Below are positions 33,359-41,286 of a stretch of 64,000 bases of DNA, piece after piece. The notes beneath the pieces were generated by a model. The model searched no databases. It was given only the letters and a program-made list of their open reading frames with translations, and was not told where the DNA came from. The translations under genes were made by a program, and so were the position numbers. The stretch is taken from the NCBI GenBank assembly GCA_022560615.1, contig JADFSR010000010.1, forward strand, positions 1 through 64,000. The letters are read 5' to 3'. Source of the DNA: Gemmatimonadota bacterium. GTDB lineage: Bacteria; Gemmatimonadota; Gemmatimonadetes; Longimicrobiales; Gaopeijiaceae. The first letter of the stretch is position 1, and every line of letters begins with the position of its first letter.

Positions 33359-33679
33359 ATGAGTGACAGCGATTACGAAGTGCGTTTGAAGACCACAGGG
33401 CGAAACGACCGCTGTGCTTGTGGGTCCGGCAAGAAGTACAAGAAGTGTCACTTGGCCGAGGACGAGCGCACGCGCACCGCAACGCTCAAAGCCCTCGAAG
33501 AGGAAGCCATGGCAAAGGCAAAAGCCGCTAGAGACGTCGAGGGCGGCGAGAGCGAGGCCGACATGAAGGGCGCGGACAAGAGCACGCGGTCGACGAAGCG
33601 CAAAAAGAGACGGTCCGGGTCCAAAGGGCGCGCCTCGGACGGCAAGCCGAAGAACATCCCGCGGCGGGGCGCCGTCTAG
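33359..33679 (+). CDS. SEC-C zinc-motif protein with basic tail
   Basis: A 106-aa protein beginning with a SEC-C motif, GRNDRCACGSGKKYKKCHL, the CxCxSGxxYKxCH zinc-binding signature found at the C-terminus of SecA. The second half is strongly basic with a cluster KRKKRRSGSKGR. ATG 33359 is chosen because the upstream frame to 33182 has no conservation. It is close behind the tRNA-Pro(GGG) element. A nucleic-acid or ribosome-associated role is possible but inferred. Confidence 0.8.
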   Translation: MSDSDYEVRLKTTGRNDRCACGSGKKYKKCHLAEDERTRTATLKALEEEAMAKAKAARDVEGGESEADMKGADKSTRSTKRKKRRSGSKGRASDGKPKNIPRRGAV

Positions 33680-33793
33680 CGCCGGATCGACTTTTCCCCT
33701 GCCTGAGGTCGCAGCGTGGGTCCCGACCGCGTATGATGGCTGAGTCTCCAAACGAACGTTGCCTGGCGTCGGTCCACGGGAGAAGGGGGAGTC

Positions 33794-34219
33794 ATGCTGG
33801 TAGGCAAACTGGTGGCCCTGATCGAGGACCACGCGGACGAACTGACCGCGAGGGTCGTCCAAAAGCTGCAGAAGGACCCACGGACGCGGGAGTATCGCCG
33901 CTTCGATGCCAGCGAACTCGACTCACGCGCTCGGAGCGTCTACGCGAACCTAGGCCGCTGGCTCGGGGTGACATCCCAGGACACGGTCGAGGCGGAGTAC
34001 TTTCGCCTGGGCGAGATCAGACGCGAGGAGGGAGTGCCGCTCTCTCAAGTTGTGATGGCGCTCCTCCTGACGCGTCGCAACCTCTGGCAGTTCGTGGACT
34101 CCCAGGGTGCCGATTCCATGCTGGAGCTCCGCCAGCAGCTGGATCTCGAACTGCTCGTGGTGCGCTTCTTCGACCGGGCCATCTACCATACGGTCCGCGG
34201 CTACGAGTCGGGGGGCTAG
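33794..34219 (+). CDS. RsbRD-N-like sensor domain protein
   Basis: A 141-aa helical protein. The pattern LIEDHADELTARVVQKLQKDPRT, then LDSRARSVYANLGRWLG, then GEIRREEGVPLSQVVMALLLTRRNLWQFV fits the RsbRD N-terminal (PF14361-type) domain found in stressosome proteins and some histidine kinases. No STAS or kinase domain follows. It has a GGGGGAG ribosome site before ATG 33794. Stand-alone copies may bind a partner kinase; none is nearby. Confidence 0.7.
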   Translation: MLVGKLVALIEDHADELTARVVQKLQKDPRTREYRRFDASELDSRARSVYANLGRWLGVTSQDTVEAEYFRLGEIRREEGVPLSQVVMALLLTRRNLWQFVDSQGADSMLELRQQLDLELLVVRFFDRAIYHTVRGYESGG

Positions 34220-34310
34220 CGAGTCCTCCTCTGTAGAGTCGTCGTCACATGAAGGAGAGCCTCGCCCATCGGTGCGCTGACTTCGACTCCTACCGGGCCG
34301 CCTACGCCCA

Positions 34311-37148
34311 TCAGCCGATCGGTCGGCCGTCTCGATCCAGGACCGTCGGTTCACCCAGCCCCAGCGCTCTCAACCCGTGCAACTGGGTCCGCGCATCACC
34401 CACGACGAGCCAGATCATGCCCGCCGGGTCCAGGTATCGGTCAGCGAGTTCTCGAATGCGCTCGATCGTCATGTCGCGGACGATTTGCTCACGCTGCAGC
34501 ACGTAGTCGGCAGGGAAGCCGTAGGCGCTCATGTCGGCGAGCAGGCCCAGCTTCGCCCCTCGGGTCTCAAAGGCCCGCGCGTTCGCCCGCAGCAGAAAAC
34601 TCTTGGTCGCCTCCAGATCCTCGTCATCGAACGTGGCTCCGTGCGCCTCCACGATATCCTTCACGGCGTCGAGAGCCTCGAATGTGACGTTGGAGCGCAC
34701 CGAGGAGGAGATCTGGAACGGCCCGGGCGCATCCGTGCCGCTGAAGCTCGATCCGATTCCGTAGGTGTAGCCGCGTTGCTCACGCAGTACCTGAGTCAGA
34801 TCCGACGCGAAGCCGCCCCCGCCGAGCCGGAAGTTCATGACCGTCGCCGGGTAGAACTCCGCAGCCGACTCGGCAAGCGCAAGGTATCCGATGCGGACAA
34901 CCGACTGGCTGGCATTCGGCACGTCGACGAAGTAGAGACCGGCCTTGGTCGGGTCCCACGTCGGTGGAGCGGGCAGCGTGGGCTCGTCGCCTCGCCACCG
35001 CTCAGCGATGCCCGAGAGGGACGCGACTACCTCGTCCTCGCTGACATCGCCCGCCACGTGGAACGACGCGTGTGCCGGCGCCACGTTCGCCGCGTGATAC
35101 GCGCGCAGGTCGTCGAGCGTGATGTCTTCGATCGACTCGACGGTGCCCTGGCGAACCTGTCCGAGCACATGATCGCCGTATAGGAGGCCGGTGAATACGT
35201 CACCCGCTAGGGCCACCGGGCTAGCGGCACGCTGACGCAACGAGTTCGCGACCCTCTGCTGCGCGAGGCTGAACTCGTCGGCATCAAAACGTGGCTCTAG
35301 CAGAATCTCCTCTACGAGCGCCATGGTCGCACGATAGTTCCGAGAGAGGGTCGAGCCGGACACTACGAACGACTGCGTCCCGGACGAAACGTTGATCGTT
35401 GCGCCGAGCATGTCGATCGCCTTCTCGAGCTCCGCGCTCGTCTTGGTCGCCGTACCCTCGGTCATCGTCTCGGCGAGCAAGTTCGCGACTCCGACCTTGT
35501 GCGGATCGTCGAGCAACTGCCCGCCCTTGATTCGCAGCTGGAACTGGACCAGCGGGACCTCGTCGTCCACCACGCCGAGCACGGGCACACCATTGGAGAG
35601 CTCTGTCCGCCACACGGTGGGCGCCGAGAGCGTGGGCGGCTGGCCGTAGGGCGGCTCGACGCCGCGCTCGATCACCGACGCGGTCTTGGCGCCCCCGCGG
35701 GCAACCGCATCGAGCTCCGCTTCGGCGCCCTGCACGATCGGCTCCTCCACCACCTCGGCGCGCTGTGATCCTTCAAGTGCGAGTTCGGCGCTCCCGCGCG
35801 GCACGAAGCTGACCGCGATGTGCGGCTGATCCTTGACGTACCTCTCGTACACTCGCATCACGTCCTCGGCGGTGACAGCCAGCAACCGCTCCAGGTCTTC
35901 GCCCACGTATCCGGGGTCGTTCGCGAAGATGTTGTACTGTGCGAGTTGGAACGCCTTGCCGAGCACCGATGAGAGGCCGCCGTAGAACCCTGTCTCGTAC
36001 CCCGCCTTCACACGCTCCAGCTCGTCGGGTGGCACACCCTCCGACTCGAATCGTTCGAACGCCTTGTCGACCCCGGTTAGCACATCGTCGAGGTCCGTTC
36101 CCGCGTAGGCACGGATCCGAAAAGAGAAGTTACCGGCCAACTCAGACGACTGGTTCCCGGCGAAGACCGCCGGCGCGAGCTCCTCCTCCTCGACGAGCAC
36201 CTCATAGAACGGCGCCGACTTGCCGTCCGTGAGCAGCTCGAAGAGAACGTCGAGCGCATACCGGTCGGGGTGGTATATCGGCACTGTCGGACCCGCCAGG
36301 GTGAGCATGGGCAGTCGCGCGTAGTTGTCCTCGTGGAAGAGGCGGACGGACTCACCGAGCTGCACCGGCTCGGGCTCTGGGACCGTAGGCATCTCACGCG
36401 ACGGGATCTCTCCGAAGTACCGCTCGATCCACGCCTTGGTCTGCTCCACGTCGAGATCGCCCGCGACGACGAGCGTGGCGTTGTTGGGGCCATACCAAGC
36501 GCTGTGGAAATCGACGATGTCGCTGAGCTCAGCGCCTTCGAGGTCAGCCAGTGAACCGATGACCTGCCACTGATAGGGGTGGCCGTCCGGATACATCGCT
36601 TGGTCGATGACGTAGCTGGTGTGCCCATACGGCCGGTTGTCGACGCTCTGTCGCTTCTCGTTCTTGACGACCTGCTTCTCTTTGTCGACGACTGACTCGG
36701 TGACCGTGTTGATGAAGAAGCCGAGCTTATCGGCCTCGGCCCAGAGCGCCTTCTCCAACCCGTCGGTCGGTACGACCTCGAAGTAGTTCGTGCGGTCGCG
36801 ACTGGTCGAGCCGTTCGTCGAGCTACCTATGCGAGTCATGAGACGATCGAGTCCGCCCGGGCCGAGATTCTCCGAATCGAGAAAGAAGAGATGCTCGAAG
36901 AGGTGAGCGAAACCGGTCTTCCCCTCGACCTCGCGGCTCGATCCGACATGGAACGTCATGGCGACCGCTGCGATCGGGTCGGACCTGTCCACGTGCAAGA
37001 TCACGTCCAACCCATTGGCGAGCTCGTACTTCTCGAACGGGATCGACACGCCGCCCTCGGCTCCGTCCTCTGCCGGCGCGCACGCAAACGTCAGCACCGC
37101 CAACACCGCCGCGAGGCTCCACCCGCCCCGCACGTCCGCGATTCGCAT
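34311..37148 (-). CDS. M16-family zinc protease lipoprotein, fused active and inactive halves
   Basis: A 945-aa protein with a lipoprotein signal (AVLAVLTFAC). The first M16 domain has the inverted zinc motif HLFEH at residues 82-86 and a downstream NEKRQ glutamate region. The second half, from about residue 510, repeats the fold but has NLLAETMTEG where HxxEH would be, so it lacks the metal site, as is usual for the C-terminal partner domain. GGAGGGATCG before ATG 37148 decides this start over 37169 and 37205. Probably degrades peptides in the periplasm. Confidence 0.92.
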   Translation of the reverse strand: MRIADVRGGWSLAAVLAVLTFACAPAEDGAEGGVSIPFEKYELANGLDVILHVDRSDPIAAVAMTFHVGSSREVEGKTGFAHLFEHLFFLDSENLGPGGLDRLMTRIGSSTNGSTSRDRTNYFEVVPTDGLEKALWAEADKLGFFINTVTESVVDKEKQVVKNEKRQSVDNRPYGHTSYVIDQAMYPDGHPYQWQVIGSLADLEGAELSDIVDFHSAWYGPNNATLVVAGDLDVEQTKAWIERYFGEIPSREMPTVPEPEPVQLGESVRLFHEDNYARLPMLTLAGPTVPIYHPDRYALDVLFELLTDGKSAPFYEVLVEEEELAPAVFAGNQSSELAGNFSFRIRAYAGTDLDDVLTGVDKAFERFESEGVPPDELERVKAGYETGFYGGLSSVLGKAFQLAQYNIFANDPGYVGEDLERLLAVTAEDVMRVYERYVKDQPHIAVSFVPRGSAELALEGSQRAEVVEEPIVQGAEAELDAVARGGAKTASVIERGVEPPYGQPPTLSAPTVWRTELSNGVPVLGVVDDEVPLVQFQLRIKGGQLLDDPHKVGVANLLAETMTEGTATKTSAELEKAIDMLGATINVSSGTQSFVVSGSTLSRNYRATMALVEEILLEPRFDADEFSLAQQRVANSLRQRAASPVALAGDVFTGLLYGDHVLGQVRQGTVESIEDITLDDLRAYHAANVAPAHASFHVAGDVSEDEVVASLSGIAERWRGDEPTLPAPPTWDPTKAGLYFVDVPNASQSVVRIGYLALAESAAEFYPATVMNFRLGGGGFASDLTQVLREQRGYTYGIGSSFSGTDAPGPFQISSSVRSNVTFEALDAVKDIVEAHGATFDDEDLEATKSFLLRANARAFETRGAKLGLLADMSAYGFPADYVLQREQIVRDMTIERIRELADRYLDPAGMIWLVVGDARTQLHGLRALGLGEPTVLDRDGRPIG

Positions 37149-37210
37149 CGATCCCTCCACGGTCTTCATGTTCTCACGCTCCCCCGCCGCCAATGGCAGC
37201 GGCATCCACC

Positions 37211-37882
37211 CTAGCTGTCGGGCTCCTTCTCCCGGAAGCCGATGCGGTAGTAGGGGTTCACCACACTCGTCGCAACGTTCTTGATATGGGCGCTCACGCG
37301 CTTCAGGAAGCGCATGTACAGCGCCACGGTCGCCGCATGTCCCGAGCGCCCGGCCAGAGCTTCGCCCGCCGTCAGCGAGTGGATGTGCTTGTCGACCTTC
37401 TCGGCGATCACGCCGTGCGACGCGATGATCGCGCGGGCTCGGTCTTCGTCGGATTCGTCGAGGGCCGGCACGATGTCGTCGAACATCTTGCCGAGCCTGC
37501 CCTCGATCGAAAGCACCTCGTCGTGCAGCTCCAATCCATCGAAGGGCCCCTCAACCGCCGCAGCCAGCTCCACGATGTTCTTCGTATAGTCGCCGATACG
37601 CTCGATGTCGATGACGATCGCGGTGAGCACCAGGCCGAGGTTGATGTCCGGTTTCGTCGAAACCGACATGTGCGTCACGATCTTCCGACGAACGCTGCGC
37701 TCGTGCTTGTTGATCCGACGATCCCGACCGTAGATGTCCGTCTCCAGCGTGCCCTCAGCATGCAAAGCGGCGACGGAGTCGTCGAACATGCCATGTGACG
37801 CCTTGAGCATGAGGATCGATTCGTCGTAGGCCTCTTGCAGCGCGCCCTCCGACCTGAAGAGCCTGATAATGTCCTTCCACAT
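37211..37882 (-). CDS. PhoU-domain protein paired with Na/Pi cotransporter
   Basis: A 223-aa all-helical protein. Residues such as EAYDESILMLKASHGMF, KIVTHMSVST and VLTAIVIDIERIGDYTKNIVEL fit a PhoU repeat; ERIGDYTKN is the usual metal-binding signature. It follows the cotransporter gene after 6 bp, and standalone PhoU domains in this setting are thought to control phosphate uptake through the transporter. It is transcribed from the same operon. Confidence 0.88.
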   Translation of the reverse strand: MWKDIIRLFRSEGALQEAYDESILMLKASHGMFDDSVAALHAEGTLETDIYGRDRRINKHERSVRRKIVTHMSVSTKPDINLGLVLTAIVIDIERIGDYTKNIVELAAAVEGPFDGLELHDEVLSIEGRLGKMFDDIVPALDESDEDRARAIIASHGVIAEKVDKHIHSLTAGEALAGRSGHAATVALYMRFLKRVSAHIKNVATSVVNPYYRIGFREKEPDS

Positions 37883-37888
37883 GGCTCG

Positions 37889-39013
37889 TTACCTCTTCGC
37901 CGACCAGATAATGTACATGAGCGGAATTACGTGAAGTGCGATATAGACGCTGAAAACACCGGCGGTGCTCGCCTTCGATCGCGCCGCCAGCCTCCCCCAA
38001 CTCGTCGCTAGCCACAGCGGGATCGCCTTGAGTGGATAGAAGATGGCTATGGCGAACAGATTGAAGGATAGGTGTGCCAGCGCGACCGTGACCGCCGCTG
38101 GGCTGCCTGTGGCGAACGAGGCTAGGATCGCCGTGACCGTGGTACCCACATTGGCACCGAGCGTATACGGAAACACCTGACGGAGGCTGATCACTCCGGT
38201 ACCCGCCAACGGCACGATGAGCGACGTCGTCGCGGAGCTACTCTGCACCGCGGCAGTCGCCACCAGGCCCAGGGAGAAACTCGCCGCATCGTTGCGGAAG
38301 AGCACGCGATCGAACAAGCCCTCCATACGCTTCAGCACCCCCCCCTGCATGATCTTCATCATGCCGCGCAGAGCCCCGAACAGCAGCGCAAGCGCGATCA
38401 GGATCAGCGCAATCGTGCTCGGGACCCAACCCGTGACAAGGTCGGAGAGCGGGCGTGTGAGCATCTTGAGCGGGCTCGCGAGGCCCATGCCACCGGCACC
38501 CGCGAACACGCCTTGCAAGAAGACCGCGCTTTGCTCGACCGGATGGAATAGAATCTCGATCGGCAGGATCGTGAACGCCGCGAGCAGGTTGAAGAAATCG
38601 TGCACGGTCGACGCCGCGAACGCCCGCTCGAACTCCGCTGGACGGGTCACGTGCCCGATCGCGACGATCGTGTTCGTCGTGGTCGTGCCGATGTTCGCGC
38701 CCATGATGATCGGCACGGCCAGCTGAATGGTCAGAGCGTCCGAAGCGACGAGTCCCACGACGATCGTGGTGGTCGCAGATGAGCTCTGGATCAGGCTCGT
38801 AGCGAGAAACCCGATCAAGAGGCCCGCAACGGGATCGGACGCCATGGTGAGCAACTGCCCCGCCAGATCCGCACCGCTCATCTTGAACGCGGCGCTCATC
38901 AACTCGATGCTGGAGAAGAACAAGTACAGCATCGCCAGGAAGGACAAGACGCGCAGAACCGTCGCGAGCGGCCTGGACTCGTGTTTGGCCATCAGCGGCT
39001 TTGAGTCGGTCAC
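37889..39013 (-). CDS. Na+/phosphate cotransporter (NptA/PNaS family)
   Basis: A 374-aa membrane protein with two inverted halves, each carrying the substrate motif QSSSATT (in SLIQSSSATTTIVVG and AVQSSSATTSLIV), plus GANIGTTTTNTIVAIGH and GANVGTTVTAILA. These are the defining repeats of Na/Pi cotransporters. GTG 39013 is preferred since AAGGA lies nine bases upstream; starts at 39037-39040 are possible. Partner gene: PhoU-like at 37211. Confidence 0.9.
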   Translation of the reverse strand: MTDSKPLMAKHESRPLATVLRVLSFLAMLYLFFSSIELMSAAFKMSGADLAGQLLTMASDPVAGLLIGFLATSLIQSSSATTTIVVGLVASDALTIQLAVPIIMGANIGTTTTNTIVAIGHVTRPAEFERAFAASTVHDFFNLLAAFTILPIEILFHPVEQSAVFLQGVFAGAGGMGLASPLKMLTRPLSDLVTGWVPSTIALILIALALLFGALRGMMKIMQGGVLKRMEGLFDRVLFRNDAASFSLGLVATAAVQSSSATTSLIVPLAGTGVISLRQVFPYTLGANVGTTVTAILASFATGSPAAVTVALAHLSFNLFAIAIFYPLKAIPLWLATSWGRLAARSKASTAGVFSVYIALHVIPLMYIIWSAKR

Positions 39014-39120
39014 CAGGAGGTGTCCTTTGCGGGTCATCACCGGCGATCGCCGTCAAGATACTGAAGTCGAACAGATCGGAAAGGCCCGCTACGACATGGA
39101 TGGGCCGCATGCGTTCAGGG

Positions 39121-40308
39121 TCAGTCTCCGCCCGTGACGCGGACGATTTCGTCGTCGGAGTAGCCCAGCTCCGCCAACACCTCCGTCGTGTGCTCCCCGG
39201 CCATGGGTGGGACGCGCCTGGTCGCCGGACGCACACCGTTGAACTGCAGAGGGAACGCGACATCCCGGTACCCGGGAATCCTGGGATGATCGACGGGCTC
39301 CAGAAGTTCGTTGGCGCGTACCTGTTCGTCATCGACGACTTCCGAGACGTCGCGAATCGGAGCCGAGGGCACGCGGTGCTCGTCCAGGAGTGATCGTAAT
39401 TCAGCTGTAGTCAAACGTTCTGTACTCGGCTCGATCAGCTGGTGCAGCACGTCCCGGTTCGCGACCCGCGATGGGTTGTCTTGGAAGCGGGCGTCCTCGA
39501 GCAAGTTCCGTAGGTCCAGGGCCTGGCACAGCCTCGCGAAGATCCCGTCGTTGCCTGCCGAGATCATCAGCTCTCCATCTGCCGTTCGAAACGCCTCATA
39601 GGGCGCGATCGAAGCGAGACCGGTGCCCATCCGGCCCGGGACGACCCCGCTGGCCAGATAGCCCTGTAGGTGGTACGAGACCCAACCCAAGGACGTCGCC
39701 AAGAGCGAGGCCTCTACGTGTGTACCCTCTCCAGTCCGGTCCCGATGTCGCAAGGCAGCCAGAACGCCGAGAGCCGTCAGGATGCCTGTACCGACATCCA
39801 CGACCGAGCCACCCACGCGGGCCGGTGGTCCGTCGGGATGACCCGTCAGCGACATCACCCCTGAGTAGGCCTGGATTAGCGGATCATAGCCCGGACGCTC
39901 CGCGAGGGGCCCTCTTGAACCATACCCGGTCACCGACGCATAGATGATGGCCGGTCGTCGCTCCCGCACTTGTTCGTAAGCGAAGCCGAGCTTCTCGATG
40001 ACACCTCCACGGTACGCCTGCACGAACACGTCCGCCGAGTCGAGGAGTCGCCAAAGCACCTCTTTGCCGATGTCGGTCTTGAGGTCCAAGACGACGCTGC
40101 GTTTGTTCCGGTTGTATGCAAGAAAAAGCGGCGCCTCGCCCTCCCAGAACGGAGGGCCCCAGCTACGGGTCGGGTCACCTCCGGGCGGTTCGATCTTGAT
40201 GACGTCGGCGCCGAGGTCGGCCAGAGTCTGGGTGCTGTGGGGACCGGCGATGTTCTGAGTCACATCGACGACGCGGATCCCTTGCAAAACGTGCGGCCTG
40301 GACTTCAA
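39121..40308 (-). CDS. CaiB/BaiF (family III) CoA-transferase
   Basis: A 395-aa class III CoA-transferase. Visible are LADLGADVIKIEPPGGDPTR, VVLDLKTDIGKEVLWRLL, GYGSRGPLAERPGYDPLIQAYSG with the catalytic Asp in PGYD, and HVEASLLATS. The first usable codon is TTG at 40308, with GGGGAGG six to seven bases upstream. Substrate cannot be assigned. It does not form an obvious operon with its neighbours. Confidence 0.9.
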   Translation of the reverse strand: MKSRPHVLQGIRVVDVTQNIAGPHSTQTLADLGADVIKIEPPGGDPTRSWGPPFWEGEAPLFLAYNRNKRSVVLDLKTDIGKEVLWRLLDSADVFVQAYRGGVIEKLGFAYEQVRERRPAIIYASVTGYGSRGPLAERPGYDPLIQAYSGVMSLTGHPDGPPARVGGSVVDVGTGILTALGVLAALRHRDRTGEGTHVEASLLATSLGWVSYHLQGYLASGVVPGRMGTGLASIAPYEAFRTADGELMISAGNDGIFARLCQALDLRNLLEDARFQDNPSRVANRDVLHQLIEPSTERLTTAELRSLLDEHRVPSAPIRDVSEVVDDEQVRANELLEPVDHPRIPGYRDVAFPLQFNGVRPATRRVPPMAGEHTTEVLAELGYSDDEIVRVTGGD

Positions 40309-40481
40309 GAGATCCTCCCCTGGATGAACGATCCCGCCAATCTGTCAGAAGTCGGTGTGAATCAACAGGACGCTCCCCCGCAACCCACAGGCTCATATGT
40401 TCATGTCACGTCACACGGGAGTTGGGGCACACCCCCCTTCCCGATACACCCTTCTCGGGAGCCCGTCCAAGGAGAAGCATC

Positions 40482-41282
40482 ATGCAAAAGCTCGCATCGG
40501 TTCTGGCACTGACCGTAGTGCTCGGCACCGAGCCGTCGATGGCCCAAGAACTGCCCTCCGTCTTCCTCGACGAGCTCACTTGGATGGAGGTCGCCGACGC
40601 GATCGACGCCGGCACGACCACGATCATCATCCCGACCGCGGGGACCGAGCAGAACGGGCCCCACATGGTTCTCGGCAAGCACAAGTTCATCGTCACCGCA
40701 GCGGCGGAGCGCATCGCCGGCCAGCTCGGGAACGCCTTGGTCGCGCCGACGGTGACCTACGTCCCGGAGGGAACCGTCGAGCGGATCCGCGGCAACCGCC
40801 AGCGCGCGGGCACGATCACGCTCCCCAACGAACACTACATGAAGCTGCTCGAGTACGCGGCACGTAGCCTCGAAGCAGGAGGCTTCACCGACATCGTCAT
40901 GATCGGCGACAGCGGCGGGAATCAACGAGGGATGGAGGAGGTGGCCGCGATGCTCAACCAGGAGTGGTCCGATGGCCCCGGGCGGGTGCACTTCGTCGGG
41001 GACTACTACGCCAACAACGGCGTCAACGAGTGGCTCAACAGCCAGGGGGAGACCGATGAAGCGATCGGGTCGCACGCCGGTATCCGCGACACGTCCCAAC
41101 TCTGGGCGCTCCACCCTGAGCACATCCGTGTGGACCTACTCGCACCCGGTGGCGGCTTCGAGGGCAGCGGTGTGCGGGGCGACGCGTCTCGCGCATCGGT
41201 CGAATACGGCCGCAAGGGTCTCGAGCTGAAGGTCGCGGCCGCCGTGTCTCAGACCCGGGAGTTGATCGCCAACCGCCGCTAG
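40482..41282 (+). CDS. Exported creatininase-family amidohydrolase
   Basis: A 266-aa protein of the creatininase/creatinine amidohydrolase family: IIIPTAGTEQNGPHMVLGKH matches the usual GSxEQHGPHLPL metal-binding segment, and IVMIGDSGGNQRG the second. Unlike most members it has an apparent signal peptide (LASVLALTVVLGTEPSMAQE), so it should act outside the cytoplasm. AAGGAG precedes ATG 40482, deciding the start over 40422. The first canonical His is replaced by Asn (EQNGPH), a point to check. Confidence 0.85.
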   Translation: MQKLASVLALTVVLGTEPSMAQELPSVFLDELTWMEVADAIDAGTTTIIIPTAGTEQNGPHMVLGKHKFIVTAAAERIAGQLGNALVAPTVTYVPEGTVERIRGNRQRAGTITLPNEHYMKLLEYAARSLEAGGFTDIVMIGDSGGNQRGMEEVAAMLNQEWSDGPGRVHFVGDYYANNGVNEWLNSQGETDEAIGSHAGIRDTSQLWALHPEHIRVDLLAPGGGFEGSGVRGDASRASVEYGRKGLELKVAAAVSQTRELIANRR

Positions 41283-41286
41283 AGCG

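Noticed and set aside
34249-34506. 85-codon plus-strand gene beyond the RsbRD-like gene
   Set aside because: Most of it overlaps the M16 protease end in antisense and there is no conserved content.
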